DNA of 64,000 bases from AC-32 sp963821495 (GCA_963821495.1 CAWGEA010000003.1:992001-1056000); one strand, 5' to 3'; positions 46,828 to 55,737 are shown, counted from the stretch's first letter. Notes: generated by a model not told the origin, from the letters alone. A program made the numbers and translations.

Positions 46828-47607
46828 GTGGCAGGCAAATTCGAAGGAAAGCGCGGCCTCGTCCTGGGCGTCGCGAACCGCCGCTCGATCGCCTGGGCGA
46901 TCGCGCGGCAACTCGCCGAGGGTGGCGCGAGCCTCGCCTTCACCTACCAGGGCGAGCGGATCGAGAAGGGCGTGCGCGAGCTCGCGTCCTCCGTGGACTC
47001 GCCGCTCGTGACCGAGTGCGACGTACGCTCCGACGAGGATCTCGAGCGCGTCTTCGCCGAGGTGGGGCAGGCCTTCAGCGGGCAGCTCGACCTGCTCGTG
47101 CACTCGGTCGCGTACGCGGCCGCGGAGGATCTCGAGGGCCGCTTCACGGACACGCCTCGCGACCGTTTCTGGATGGCGCTGGACGTCTCGGCGTACTCGC
47201 TCGTCGCCTGCGCGCGACTGGCGGAGCCGCTGCTGGAGGCCGCGGGCGGCGGCTCGATCCTGACGATGACCTACCTCGGCGGCGAGCGGGCGGTGCCGCA
47301 CTACAACGTGATGGGCGTGGCGAAGGCGACGCTCGACTCGTCGGTGCGCTACCTCGCCTGGGACCTCGGCCAGAAGAACATCCGCGTGAACGCGATCTCG
47401 GCCGGGCCGGTGCGGACGCTGGCCGCGCGCTCGATCGCGGGCTTTCCGACGATGGAGTCGATCGTCGACGAGCGCTCGCCGCTACACCGGCCGATCGACG
47501 CCGAGGACGTGGGCGCGGCTGGTGCCTACCTGCTCTCGGAGGAGGCCCGGAACATCACCGCGACGACCCTCTACGTCGACGCGGGGTACCACGCGATGGG
47601 CATGTAG
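46828..47607 (+). CDS. fabI: Enoyl-[acyl-carrier-protein] reductase (NADH)
   Basis: The 259-residue protein matches FabI: GLVLGVANRRSIAWAIARQLAEGGASLAFTYQGE (cofactor site), LVHSVAYAA, and the active site MTYLGGERAVPHYNVMGVAKATL. The tyrosines at about 149 and 159 and lysine at about 166 keep the 10- and 7-residue spacing of E. coli Y146, Y156 and K163. RVNAISAGPVRTLAARSI follows. It reduces trans-2-enoyl-ACP in the last step of each fatty-acid elongation cycle, and is the triclosan target class. It is a single gene divergent from the subtilase. Confidence 0.94.
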   Translation: MAGKFEGKRGLVLGVANRRSIAWAIARQLAEGGASLAFTYQGERIEKGVRELASSVDSPLVTECDVRSDEDLERVFAEVGQAFSGQLDLLVHSVAYAAAEDLEGRFTDTPRDRFWMALDVSAYSLVACARLAEPLLEAAGGGSILTMTYLGGERAVPHYNVMGVAKATLDSSVRYLAWDLGQKNIRVNAISAGPVRTLAARSIAGFPTMESIVDERSPLHRPIDAEDVGAAGAYLLSEEARNITATTLYVDAGYHAMGM

Positions 47608-47717
47608 AGATTGTCACGAAGTCTGGGCCATGAGCCACGGGCCTTCTTCAGGCGGGTCCGAGTTCGGCGGCCGGCCACTTGGTATTCACGTATGCAGCGT
47701 GACTGCCCCTTTACTGA

Positions 47718-50555
47718 TCATGCCGGGCTGTCGCCGGACCCGAGGCCGAGCTCCAGTGCGGCGTCGCGGCCGAGCATCCGACCCTCTTCGAACGACTGCT
47801 CGAACGCGGGCACACCGACTGCCTGGCGCGCCGTGGTCATAGCCTGCTCGTATACGGCTTTCTCGGCTGAAGCCAGCCGCGCGCCTTGGAGCTCCGCGTC
47901 GGCGGCTCCGAGCAGAACTGCCGCCCGGCGTGGCTCGTCGGCAGCCATTGCCGCCGCGACGAGGAACAGCGTGTTTCCGATCCACAGGTGCATGTTGGTT
48001 CGCGCGCAGAGTCGAAGCGCAGAGCGGGCGGTCTCCAGGGCGCGCGGGTCAGCTTGGTGGACGAGCGCGACTGTCTGGTTGCAGGTTGCCATCGCCTCGA
48101 TGAGCTCGAACCCGTGCTCGCGCGCCCGCGCAGCAGACTGCTCGCCCCAGCGGGTGGCAGCGGCGAAGTCTCCGTCCTGTAGCGCAAAGTCGCTGAGGTT
48201 CCCCATGGCGTTGGCGATGCCGTACTCGTCACCGGCGGCCTGCAGGCGGACGAGGCCCTGCTCGAGCGTCTCTCGACCATCATCTCGGTCGATCGCTTTG
48301 TAGAGCAGGCCGAGAAACACCAACGCGGTTCCGCTTCCGTGGGTGTTGCCCAACTCCTCGTAGATTGTGACGGCCTGTTCCTCCAAGAAGACGGCCTGCT
48401 CGAGTTCGCCGTACGTCCACGCCAGGCCCGAGGCGGCGTGAAGAGCGCTCGCTCGCGCGATGGTCGGCCGTTCCTGCGCCGCGGCGAGGACGCGGGGTGC
48501 CAAGATCCATCCTTCGCGACCACGGTCCCACCACACGTGCTTGAGCCTCCCGAAGAGATCGAGCGCGAGTTCGGGGTCGGCCTCGATCGCCCACTCGATG
48601 GCCCGCACGAAGTTCGGCTTTTCGGTCTCCAGGCGATCAACCGTTTCGAGGTGACGTGACGTCCTGAGCCGTGGCTCGAGCCTTTCGACGAGCTCAGCGA
48701 AGTGCTCCGCGTGCCGGCGCCTCCGCTCCTCCGCGTCACCCGACTCCTCGAGCCGCTCGGCCGCGAACTCGCGGATCGTCTCCAGCATCCAGTAGCGGTC
48801 ACCGGAGCGGATGAGCAGGCTCTTGTCGACCAGCGATTCGAGTGCGTCGAACTCTGCGTCGCAGACTGCTTCCGCTGCCTGGAGCGTGCAACCGCCCACG
48901 AACACCGACAGCCGCGCAAACAACGTCTGCGCCTCGAGAGCGAGCAGGTCGTAGCTCCACTCGATCGTCGCCCGAAGCGTCTGCTGGCGGGGGTCGGCGT
49001 CGCGTCCCGCGCGGCGCAGGTCGAGCCGCTCCGTCAGTCGCGCGAGGAGCTCCTCCGGTGGGAGCAGTGGCATGTTCGCCGCGGCGAGCTCGATCGCGAG
49101 CGGCAGGCCCTCCAGTCGCACGCAGAGCTCCCTGATCGGCTCCGACGAATTGCACACGGCGCGCTCGCAGAAGAGCGCCACGCCCTCCTCCGGTCCGAGT
49201 GGCGGCAGCTCGTACGCGAGCTCCTCCGCCACGCGGAGTCGCTCACGAGACGTGACGAGCAGGGTCAGCGACGGGCAGGCGGCGAGCAGTTGCGCGAGCT
49301 CCTCGACAGCCGACGGCAGGTGCTCGGCGTTGTCCAGCACCAGCAGCACGCGCTCGCCGGCGAGCTTTGCAGCGAGCGCGTCGAGCGCGCTCTTGCCTTG
49401 CAGCTCCGAAACCGAGAGCGTCTGCGCGATCGTCGGTAGGACGAGAGCTGAGTCGCGCAGCGCGGCGAGGAAGCAGGCGAACACGCCGCCGGCGTACTTC
49501 GAGGAGCGCCCCCTGCCGGCTCTACTCGCGAGCTCGATCGCGAAGCGGGTCTTCCCGGCGCCCCCAGGGCCGGTGACCGTGAGCAGTCGTGTCCTTTCCA
49601 GCTTGAGCCTCGCTTCCCGCAGCTCTTCCTCGCGTCCGAGGAAGCTCGACGCCGGGATGGTGAGGTGCGTGTTCGCCAGCCGCTCGAGCGCTGCCGCCTG
49701 CGGGCTCGGGGAGCGACGCGCCAAGGCTCCGCACGCCGCCTCGGCCAGCTCGCCGGCGGACCCGAAGCGCGCCTCTGGGTTCTTGGCGAGCGCGCACCGC
49801 ACCACTTCGTTCAGCCCGCGCGGCAGCTCGGCCACGAGCACGCTCGGCTGAGGAGGCTCGTGGTGCAGGTGACCCCACAACGTCGCGAGCGCGTCTCTGG
49901 ACGCGTACGGGACGCGGCCGGTCAGGCACTCGTAGAGGAGGCAGCCGAGGGCGTAGACATCCGTGTGGTGGTCGACCGGCTCGCCGCGGATCTGTTCGGG
50001 CGACGCATAGCCGACCGTCCCGACGAGCTCTCCCGTACGGAGGTCCCGATCGGAAAACGTCGCCCGGGCCACGCCGAAGTCGGCAAGGTACGCCCTCTCT
50101 TCTTCCTCGTCCTCGTCCAGCAGGACATTGGACGGCTTGACGTCGCGGTGGACGAGCCCGTGTGCGTGGGCGGCATCGAGCGCGGACGCGAGCTGCGAGA
50201 CGAGCGCGACGGCTCGCGCAGGTTCGAGGCGGCGCTCTTCGCGCAGCAGGCCTGCCAGGTCACCGGGCGCCAGCTTCATGGCGACGAAGGACCGCCCCTC
50301 GTGTTCACCTACCTCGTAGACGGGAAGGATGCCTCGGTGAACCACCGCCGCCGCCAGCCGCGCCTCGCGTTCGTAGAGCTCCTTCCCGCCGTCTCCCTGG
50401 TACGCGTCGGGCGCGATCAGCTTGAGGGCGACCGGCTGGTCGTGGCCGGGGCGGGTGGCGCGGTAGACCACGGCCGTGGCGCCCCGGCCGAGCACCTCCC
50501 TGATCGTGTAGCCCGCAATCCCCCTCTCCTTCGGGAGCAGGCCGAGCGAGCTCAT
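47718..50555 (-). CDS. Ser/Thr protein kinase fused to an NB-ARC-like ATPase with TPR repeats
   Basis: The 945-residue protein has a PknB-type kinase domain (about 15-280): GRGATAVVYRA, ALK (K45), HRDVKPSN (D138), DFG (about 159-161) and SPEQ, all intact. A STAND-type ATPase follows: SFLGREEEL, P-loop TVTGPGGAGKTR (about 327-337), Walker B RVLLVLDNAEHL, LLVTSRERLR and LEGLPLAIELAAANM. The last 300 residues are TPR-like helical repeats. This chassis is familiar from AfsR/LuxR-type regulators, with a kinase in place of the DNA-binding domain. The ATG overlaps the stop of the SARP-type regulator gene (ATGA), so the two probably form one signalling unit. Confidence 0.9.
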   Translation of the reverse strand: MSSLGLLPKERGIAGYTIREVLGRGATAVVYRATRPGHDQPVALKLIAPDAYQGDGGKELYEREARLAAAVVHRGILPVYEVGEHEGRSFVAMKLAPGDLAGLLREERRLEPARAVALVSQLASALDAAHAHGLVHRDVKPSNVLLDEDEEEERAYLADFGVARATFSDRDLRTGELVGTVGYASPEQIRGEPVDHHTDVYALGCLLYECLTGRVPYASRDALATLWGHLHHEPPQPSVLVAELPRGLNEVVRCALAKNPEARFGSAGELAEAACGALARRSPSPQAAALERLANTHLTIPASSFLGREEELREARLKLERTRLLTVTGPGGAGKTRFAIELASRAGRGRSSKYAGGVFACFLAALRDSALVLPTIAQTLSVSELQGKSALDALAAKLAGERVLLVLDNAEHLPSAVEELAQLLAACPSLTLLVTSRERLRVAEELAYELPPLGPEEGVALFCERAVCNSSEPIRELCVRLEGLPLAIELAAANMPLLPPEELLARLTERLDLRRAGRDADPRQQTLRATIEWSYDLLALEAQTLFARLSVFVGGCTLQAAEAVCDAEFDALESLVDKSLLIRSGDRYWMLETIREFAAERLEESGDAEERRRRHAEHFAELVERLEPRLRTSRHLETVDRLETEKPNFVRAIEWAIEADPELALDLFGRLKHVWWDRGREGWILAPRVLAAAQERPTIARASALHAASGLAWTYGELEQAVFLEEQAVTIYEELGNTHGSGTALVFLGLLYKAIDRDDGRETLEQGLVRLQAAGDEYGIANAMGNLSDFALQDGDFAAATRWGEQSAARAREHGFELIEAMATCNQTVALVHQADPRALETARSALRLCARTNMHLWIGNTLFLVAAAMAADEPRRAAVLLGAADAELQGARLASAEKAVYEQAMTTARQAVGVPAFEQSFEEGRMLGRDAALELGLGSGDSPA

Positions 50556-52195
50556 CGCGCCGCGGCGGTCATCGACCAGCGATAGAGCGTCAGCCTGTCG
50601 GGCGGGGAGAGCCCGCTCGGCCGCCGGCCGCGGCGCAGGAAGAGCACGGGAGACCGGGCCGAGCGCGCCAGCTCGAGCCGCGTGGCGCCGAGGCCCTCGG
50701 CAAACCATCGCTCGGAGACGGCCGACACCACGAGGCTGCCCTCGCCGATCGTCTCCAGCAGCCCGGCCCGGCCCGGCTCGACGAGGCGAGGCTCTGCGAC
50801 GACGCCGCTCGCGCGCTGGATCAGGAGTCCCGCGTCCGCGAGCATCCGGCTAGCGTCTCGCGAGCCGCCGTTCGAGCCGCTCGCGGCCCCCAGAAGGACG
50901 AGCGGCCGCCCCGTGGTGGTCGCGAGCCATGCCGCCAGCTCGAGCGCGGCCCAGTCGTGCTCGAGCGCGCCGAAGGGGACGAGGATCGGCCCGTCGTCGG
51001 CAACTGGTGCGGGGTCGTCGCGCTCGAACCAGAGCGCGACGTCGCACGGCGCCGCGGCGAGGGCTCGACTGAGCTCGGGGCCGAAGCGGCCGTCCTCGAG
51101 CTCGGAGAGGTCGCTGCCGAGGACGAGCAGGTCGACCTCGGGACGTAGCGCGAGGCGCAGGATGTCTTCGCCCCGATCCGCGGCCGTGAAGACGGCGACG
51201 CGTGCCCGCGCTCCACCATCGATGAGCTCCGCGCGCAGTCGCGCGAGCACGGCGCTCGCCTCTGCCAGCACGCTAGAGACCTCCGCGGCGGGCCCCGGCG
51301 GCTCGATCCAGGTGAGGATCATCTCGTGCGGATTCCGCGAGCGGCCGAGGGGCCCGGCGAGCGCCGCGAGGACACCGAGCTGGTCGAGACGGCCGGGGAG
51401 CACGACAACTGAGCGGATCGGCTCGATCTCAGCGGGCTCGAGCGAGATCGAGGCGTCCTGCGCGAGGATCTTGCGTTCGAGCTCCTGGAGCGAGTGCGAG
51501 GGCTCGATCCCGAGGTCCTCGGACAGCCGCGATCGCGTCGCCTGGTAACGGGCGAGCGCGTCCGCCTGACGCTCCGCTCGATAGAGGGCGAGCATCAACA
51601 GGCCCGCCAGTCGCTCGTCGTAGGGGTGCTCCACCGTGACCGCTTCGAGCTCGGGGATGACCTCGTCGGTGCGGCCGAGCGAGAGTTTCCCTTCTGCTCT
51701 CAGGGAGATCGCGGCGAGCCGGAGCTCCTCGATTCGGGCAAGGTGGCCCTGCGTGAAGTCCTCGAGCCGCGTGTCGGCGAACGGCCGGCCACGCCAGAGC
51801 GCAAGCGCCTCGTCGAACAACTCGCACGCCCGCCCAGCGTCGTCGCCTGCCAGCTCCAGCCGTGCCTGCCGAACGAGCTCCTCGAAACGCTCCAGATCGA
51901 GGCTGCCCGGCGCGACGCGCAGCACGTAGCCGCCCGGCGTACGGCCGATCGCTTCGGCGCCGAGCTGCTTCCGCAGCCGGGATACGTACTCGCTCACCGC
52001 GTGCGCTGCGCTCGGCGGCGGCGCCGCGCCCCACACCACGTCCACCAGCCGCTCGAGCGAGATCGGCTCGTTCGCGTGCAACAGGAGCACGCCGAGCACC
52101 GTCCTCTGGACCCTCCCGCCCAGCGAGACGGAACGCCCGCCGACCACTACTTCAAGCGAGCCGAGAATCCTGTACTCGACCGCTGCCGCATCCAC
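50552..52195 (-). CDS. SARP/AfsR-type regulator with BTAD and two UspA-like domains
   Basis: The 547-residue protein begins with an OmpR-like winged helix (YRILGSLEVVVGGRSVSLGGRVQRTVLGVLLLHANEPISLERLVDVVWG, ending TPGGYVLRV), followed by a bacterial transcriptional activation domain (about 95-245, DLERFEELVRQARLELAGDDAGRACELFDEALALWRG). The second half has two universal-stress-protein-like folds (about 265-395 and 410-535), the first with DLLVLGSDLSELEDGRFG and the second ending RSPVLFLRRGRR. SARP proteins activate genes by binding direct repeats near the -35 box, and such repeats lie just upstream. GTG at 52195 is placed by a promoter with 17-base spacing. Confidence 0.85.
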   Translation of the reverse strand: MDAAAVEYRILGSLEVVVGGRSVSLGGRVQRTVLGVLLLHANEPISLERLVDVVWGAAPPPSAAHAVSEYVSRLRKQLGAEAIGRTPGGYVLRVAPGSLDLERFEELVRQARLELAGDDAGRACELFDEALALWRGRPFADTRLEDFTQGHLARIEELRLAAISLRAEGKLSLGRTDEVIPELEAVTVEHPYDERLAGLLMLALYRAERQADALARYQATRSRLSEDLGIEPSHSLQELERKILAQDASISLEPAEIEPIRSVVVLPGRLDQLGVLAALAGPLGRSRNPHEMILTWIEPPGPAAEVSSVLAEASAVLARLRAELIDGGARARVAVFTAADRGEDILRLALRPEVDLLVLGSDLSELEDGRFGPELSRALAAAPCDVALWFERDDPAPVADDGPILVPFGALEHDWAALELAAWLATTTGRPLVLLGAASGSNGGSRDASRMLADAGLLIQRASGVVAEPRLVEPGRAGLLETIGEGSLVVSAVSERWFAEGLGATRLELARSARSPVLFLRRGRRPSGLSPPDRLTLYRWSMTAAAR

Positions 52196-52205
52196 CGCAC
52201 ATACG

Positions 52206-52234
52206 ACGCTAGCGCGACTCCGCACAAGTAACAA
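52206..52234 (-). promoter_or_regulatory. Promoter for the SARP regulator - kinase operon
   Basis: On the minus strand TTGTTA (52234-52229) and TAGCGT (52211-52206) are 17 bases apart. Transcription would start about four to six bases before the GTG at 52195. Confidence 0.6.
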
Positions 52235-52253
52235 GAGTCAGCGGGACGGCGAC

Positions 52254-52297
52254 GTTGATCGATCGTTGCCCACTCGTTGATCGGCGTCCTGCATCCT
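52254..52297 (+). promoter_or_regulatory. SARP-type direct-repeat operator and promoter for the large repeat protein
   Basis: GTTGATC (52254), GTTGCCC (52265) and GTTGATC (52276) lie on one strand at exact 11-base intervals, each separated by four bases. CATCCT, a possible -10, begins nine bases after the last repeat (52292-52297). SARP operators are heptameric direct repeats with an 11- or 22-base period, the last about eight bases before the -10. The neighbouring SARP gene is the obvious candidate regulator. Confidence 0.55.
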
Positions 52298-52357
52298 CGC
52301 TTCCATGGACAGTGCGCCGGTGGAAGCAAGTCCGGCTGAAATGGAGAGGAATTTGGG

Positions 52358-55300
52358 ATGCCACAGTTTCAGTTGAGCCGCGTTACCCGGTGGGGTGCGG
52401 TCACAGTCGCGGTTGTCGCAATCGCCACCGCTATGGCAGCAGGCACGCTGGCGTCCCGTTCGCTCCACGGCGGCGCCGCCGGCCAACATTCCTGCCTGGT
52501 GCCGAAGGTCACGGGCAAGACCCTGGCCGCCGCGACGCACGCGATCAAGGCTCACAACTGCCGGGTCGGCAAGATCACGCGCGCCTTCTCGACCAAGGTA
52601 AAGAGTGGTCGCGTGATCTCGCAGACCCCGAAAGCGCACCAGCGGCTCAAGCACGGCGCGAAGGTCAACCTCGTGGTCAGCCAGAGTAGAAAATCGACTG
52701 CTCACCGTTTAGCCGTAGTGCTGGCCGGGACTGGGGCGGGGACACTGACGGGGAGCGGAATCTCCTGTCCGGGCACGTGCTCGCACAGCTACACGACTGG
52801 CTCCTCGGTGACCTTGACGGCGTCCCCGGCGTCGGGTTCGAGCTTCAGCGGTTGGTCGGGCGGCGGCTGCAGCGGCACCGGAGTCTGCACCGTGACCATG
52901 AGCGCCGACAAGGCCATCACCGCCACGTTCGCCGCCACCCACACGCTCACCGTGTCGCGTGCGGGGAGCGGCTCGGGGACGGTGACCGGGAGTGGGATCT
53001 CGTGTCCGGGCACGTGTTCGCACAGCTACACGGCCGGCTCCAAAGTCACCTTGACGGCCTCGCCGGCGTCGGGTTCGAGCTTCAGCGGTTGGTCGGGCGG
53101 CGGCTGTAGCGGCAACGGCACCTGCACCGTGACGACGAGCTCGGATCAGGCCGTCACCGCGACGTTTGCTGCCAACCCACAGCCGACCCACACTCTGACC
53201 GTGTCGCTTGCGGGGAGCGGCTCGGGGACGGTGACCGGGAGTGGGATCTCCTGTCCCGGCACCTGCGCGCACAGCTACACGGCCGGATCCATGGTCACCT
53301 TGACGGCCTCGCCCGCGTCGGGCTCGAGCTTCGGCGGTTGGTCGGGCGGCGGCTGCAGCGGCACCGGAGCCTGCACCGTGACCATGAGCGCCAACCAGTC
53401 GGTCACCGCGACCTTCGGAGTTGTCGCCACCGGACCGCAGCCGGGCAGCTACTCCGGTTCGACATCTCAGGGGTGGGGAGTCTCGCTGTACGTCTCAGCG
53501 GACGGCGTCCAGGTGCAGGACATCAACCTTCAGACCATCGCGCTCACGTGCACTCCGTCGGCGCCGAGCCCGAACCCGAGTCCGGACGACAGCTTCCACA
53601 TCGCGTCGATCCCGATCAACGCGGACGAATCGTTCTCGAGTACGACCGGCCAGACCAGGGTGATCGGGAATGCGCCCGTGCACGTCACCTACACCTTCAG
53701 CGGCCAGTTCACGGGAACGCATGTGGCCGGCTCGGTCAGGGAGGACATCAGTTACGACGGTACGGCGACCACCTGCACGTCGAACACGCTGACGTGGACG
53801 GCGAGCCGAGAGAACCAGGGCAACCAGGCGGCGCTGGCGCCGCCGGCGGGCAGCTACGGCGGCGTGACGTCGCAGGGCTGGGGCGTGTCCCTGTATGTCT
53901 CGCCGAACAGCACCCAGCTGCAGGACATCACGCTCCAGAACCTCGCGCTCTCCTGCACGCCGTCGACGCCGAGTCCCAACCCGAGTCCGTACGACAACTT
54001 CTACATCGCCTCGATCCCGATCAACGCGGACGGCTCGTTCTCGACAACGACGACCGAGACCGGGGTGATCGGAAACGCACCGGTGCACATCACCTACACC
54101 TTCAGCGGCCACTTCCACGGCCAGAACACGTCGAACAACGAGCGGGTCGGCGGAATGGTCAGGGAAGACCTCAGCTACGACGGCACGTCCAGGTCTTGCA
54201 CGTCCGGGGATCAATACTGGTCGGCGACCTGGCAGAACCAGGGCAACCAGGCGGCGCTGGCGCCGCCGGCGGGCAGCTACGGCGGCGTGACGTCGCAGGG
54301 CTGGGGCGTGTCCCTGTATGTCTCGCCGAACAGCACCCAGCTGCAGGACATCACGCTCCAGAACCTCGCGCTCTCCTGCACGCCGTCGACGCCGAGTCCC
54401 AACCCGAGTCCGTACGACAACTTCTCCATCGCCTCGATCCCGATCAACGCGGACGGCTCGTTCTCGACAACGACGACCGAGACCGGGGTGATCGGAAACG
54501 CACCGGTGCACATCACCTACACCTTCAGCGGCCACTTCCACGGCCAGAACACGTCGAATAGCGAGCGGGTCGCCGGCGTCGTCAGGGAGACCCTGACATA
54601 CGACGGCAGCTCGACCAGCTGCACCTCGAACAACCAGTACTGGTCGGCGACCTGGCAGAACCAGGGCAACCAGGCGGCGCTGGCGCCGCCGGCGGGCAGC
54701 TACGGCGGCGTGACGTCGCAGGGCTGGGGCGTGTCCCTGTATGTCTCGCCGAACAGCACCCAGCTGCAGGACATCACGCTCCAGAACCTCGCGCTCTCCT
54801 GCACGCCGTCGACGCCGAGTCCCAACCCGAGTCCGTACGACAACTTCTCCATCGCCTCGATCCCGATCAACGCGGACGGCTCGTTCTCGACAACGACGAC
54901 CGAGACCGGGGTGATCGGAAACGCACCGGTGCACATCACCTACACCTTCAGCGGCCACTTCCACGGCCAGAACACGTCGAATAGCGAGCGGGTCGCCGGC
55001 GTCGTCAGGGAGACCCTGACATACGACGGCAGCTCGACCAGCTGCACCTCGAACAACCAGTACTGGTCGGCGACCTGGCAGAACCAGGGCAACCAGGCGG
55101 CGCTGGCGCCGCCGGCGGGCAGCTACGGCGGCGTGACGTCGCAGGGCTGGGGCGTGTCGCTAGGCGTCTCCTCCGACAGCACTCAACTGCAGAACGTCAC
55201 TGTCCAGAACCTCGCGCTCTCCTGCACGCCGTCGACGCCGAGTCCCAACCCGAGTCCGTACGCCAACTTCTCCATTGCCTCGATCCCGATCAACGCGGAC

Positions 55301-55507
55301 GGCTCGTTCTCGACAACGACGACCGAGACCGGGGTGATCGGAAACGCACCGGTGCACATCACCTACGCCTTCAGCGGCCACTTCCACGGCCGAAACACGT
55401 CTAACAAAGAACGGGTCGCCGGCTTGGTCAGGGTGGACATCAGCTACGACGGGACATCCACGTCCTGCACCTCGAACAACCAGTACTGGTCGGCGACCCA
55501 GCAATAA
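52358..55507 (+). CDS. Large exported repeat protein: PASTA, InlB-like repeats and five 141-residue units
   Basis: The 1049-residue protein has an N-terminal hydrophobic export or anchor segment (WGAVTVAVVAIATAMAAGTLA). Next comes one PASTA domain (about 46-112, VPKVTGKTLAAATHAIKAHNCRVGKI...SGRVISQTPKAHQRLKHGAKVNLVVS). Three Gly/Ser-rich repeats of InlB B-repeat/List-Bact type follow (about 118-355, SGISCPGTCSHSYTAGS and GWSGGGCSGTGTCTVTMSA with paired cysteines), then five near-identical 141-residue beta-rich units starting AGSYGGVTSQGWGVSLYVS. PASTA domains bind peptidoglycan or muropeptides, so a wall-linked adhesin or structural role is likely (inference). ATG at 52358 has GGAGAGG eight bases upstream. 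It is divergent from the SARP operon. Confidence 0.82.
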   Translation: MPQFQLSRVTRWGAVTVAVVAIATAMAAGTLASRSLHGGAAGQHSCLVPKVTGKTLAAATHAIKAHNCRVGKITRAFSTKVKSGRVISQTPKAHQRLKHGAKVNLVVSQSRKSTAHRLAVVLAGTGAGTLTGSGISCPGTCSHSYTTGSSVTLTASPASGSSFSGWSGGGCSGTGVCTVTMSADKAITATFAATHTLTVSRAGSGSGTVTGSGISCPGTCSHSYTAGSKVTLTASPASGSSFSGWSGGGCSGNGTCTVTTSSDQAVTATFAANPQPTHTLTVSLAGSGSGTVTGSGISCPGTCAHSYTAGSMVTLTASPASGSSFGGWSGGGCSGTGACTVTMSANQSVTATFGVVATGPQPGSYSGSTSQGWGVSLYVSADGVQVQDINLQTIALTCTPSAPSPNPSPDDSFHIASIPINADESFSSTTGQTRVIGNAPVHVTYTFSGQFTGTHVAGSVREDISYDGTATTCTSNTLTWTASRENQGNQAALAPPAGSYGGVTSQGWGVSLYVSPNSTQLQDITLQNLALSCTPSTPSPNPSPYDNFYIASIPINADGSFSTTTTETGVIGNAPVHITYTFSGHFHGQNTSNNERVGGMVREDLSYDGTSRSCTSGDQYWSATWQNQGNQAALAPPAGSYGGVTSQGWGVSLYVSPNSTQLQDITLQNLALSCTPSTPSPNPSPYDNFSIASIPINADGSFSTTTTETGVIGNAPVHITYTFSGHFHGQNTSNSERVAGVVRETLTYDGSSTSCTSNNQYWSATWQNQGNQAALAPPAGSYGGVTSQGWGVSLYVSPNSTQLQDITLQNLALSCTPSTPSPNPSPYDNFSIASIPINADGSFSTTTTETGVIGNAPVHITYTFSGHFHGQNTSNSERVAGVVRETLTYDGSSTSCTSNNQYWSATWQNQGNQAALAPPAGSYGGVTSQGWGVSLGVSSDSTQLQNVTVQNLALSCTPSTPSPNPSPYANFSIASIPINADGSFSTTTTETGVIGNAPVHITYAFSGHFHGRNTSNKERVAGLVRVDISYDGTSTSCTSNNQYWSATQQ
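52720..53430 (+). repeat. Three InlB-like coding repeats
   Basis: Three copies of a roughly 240-base unit encode SGSGTVTGSGISCPGTC, SHSYTAGS, VTLTASPASGSSFSGW, GGGCSG and CTVTMSA. The copies begin near 52720, 52955 and 53200 and are highly similar at the DNA level. They look like recently expanded modules in the large exported protein. Confidence 0.7.
53398..55507 (+). repeat. Tandem 423-bp coding repeats (five units)
   Basis: The phrase CAACCAGGCGGCGCTGGCG recurs at 53821, 54244, 54667 and 55090, exactly 423 bases (141 codons) apart. The unit before 53821 is more diverged. The unit from 54244 and the unit from 54667 look identical throughout, while the others differ by scattered substitutions. 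Identical copies could also be collapsed or expanded by assembly. Confidence 0.88.
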
Positions 55508-55524
55508 TCACCCCCACGTTCAGT

Positions 55525-55737
55525 CTGGCGTCGAAGAAGCCGGGTATCACAGGCGCGATCGGGCGCAAGCGGTTCCCGGCTTCGGTGTTTCTAACCGCCC
55601 TCGCCCGTCAGCCTTGCCGCATCCTCAGTCACGCCCTACGTGCCTGTAGAGGTGAGGACTCGGTGATGACGCCGCTGGCTTCTCGTTGTGAAAACCCGCG
55701 CAAATCACATACTCCTAACTACTCGATGGGCATGTAG
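55525..55737 (+). pseudogene. Possible decayed remnant of a collagen-leader-type secreted protein
   Basis: One frame reads LASKKPGITGAIGRKRFPASVF, close to the ASKKPRPGKLVPLG/GKFPASVFPGG leader of the stalk protein at 20561-22057. The frame stays open to TAG at 55735-55737 (ending NYSMGM) but has no start codon, collagen repeats or signal peptide. It accounts for most of the 247-base gap between the large repeat protein and the small membrane protein. A remnant of an ancient duplication is the simplest reading; chance similarity is possible. Confidence 0.35.

Noticed and set aside
43436..47011. A 1191-codon open frame antisense to the subtilase gene
   Set aside because: It is rich in Arg, Asp and Gly without any recognisable motif, and the other strand encodes a complete S8 peptidase. 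Long antisense frames are common in DNA of this GC content.
47608..47717. A regulatory element or small gene between fabI and the kinase gene
   Set aside because: The 110 bases contain only a short GGCCGGCC palindrome and no convincing hairpin, promoter or coding signal.
53495..54964. A minus-strand frame with repeated blocks in the giant repeat gene
   Set aside because: It only mirrors the 423-bp tandem repeats. The plus-strand frame has the export signal, PASTA domain and ribosome-binding site.
53398..55507. Possible CRISPR or satellite array
   Set aside because: The 423-base period is a multiple of three, is in frame and encodes protein domains, and there are no short spacers.
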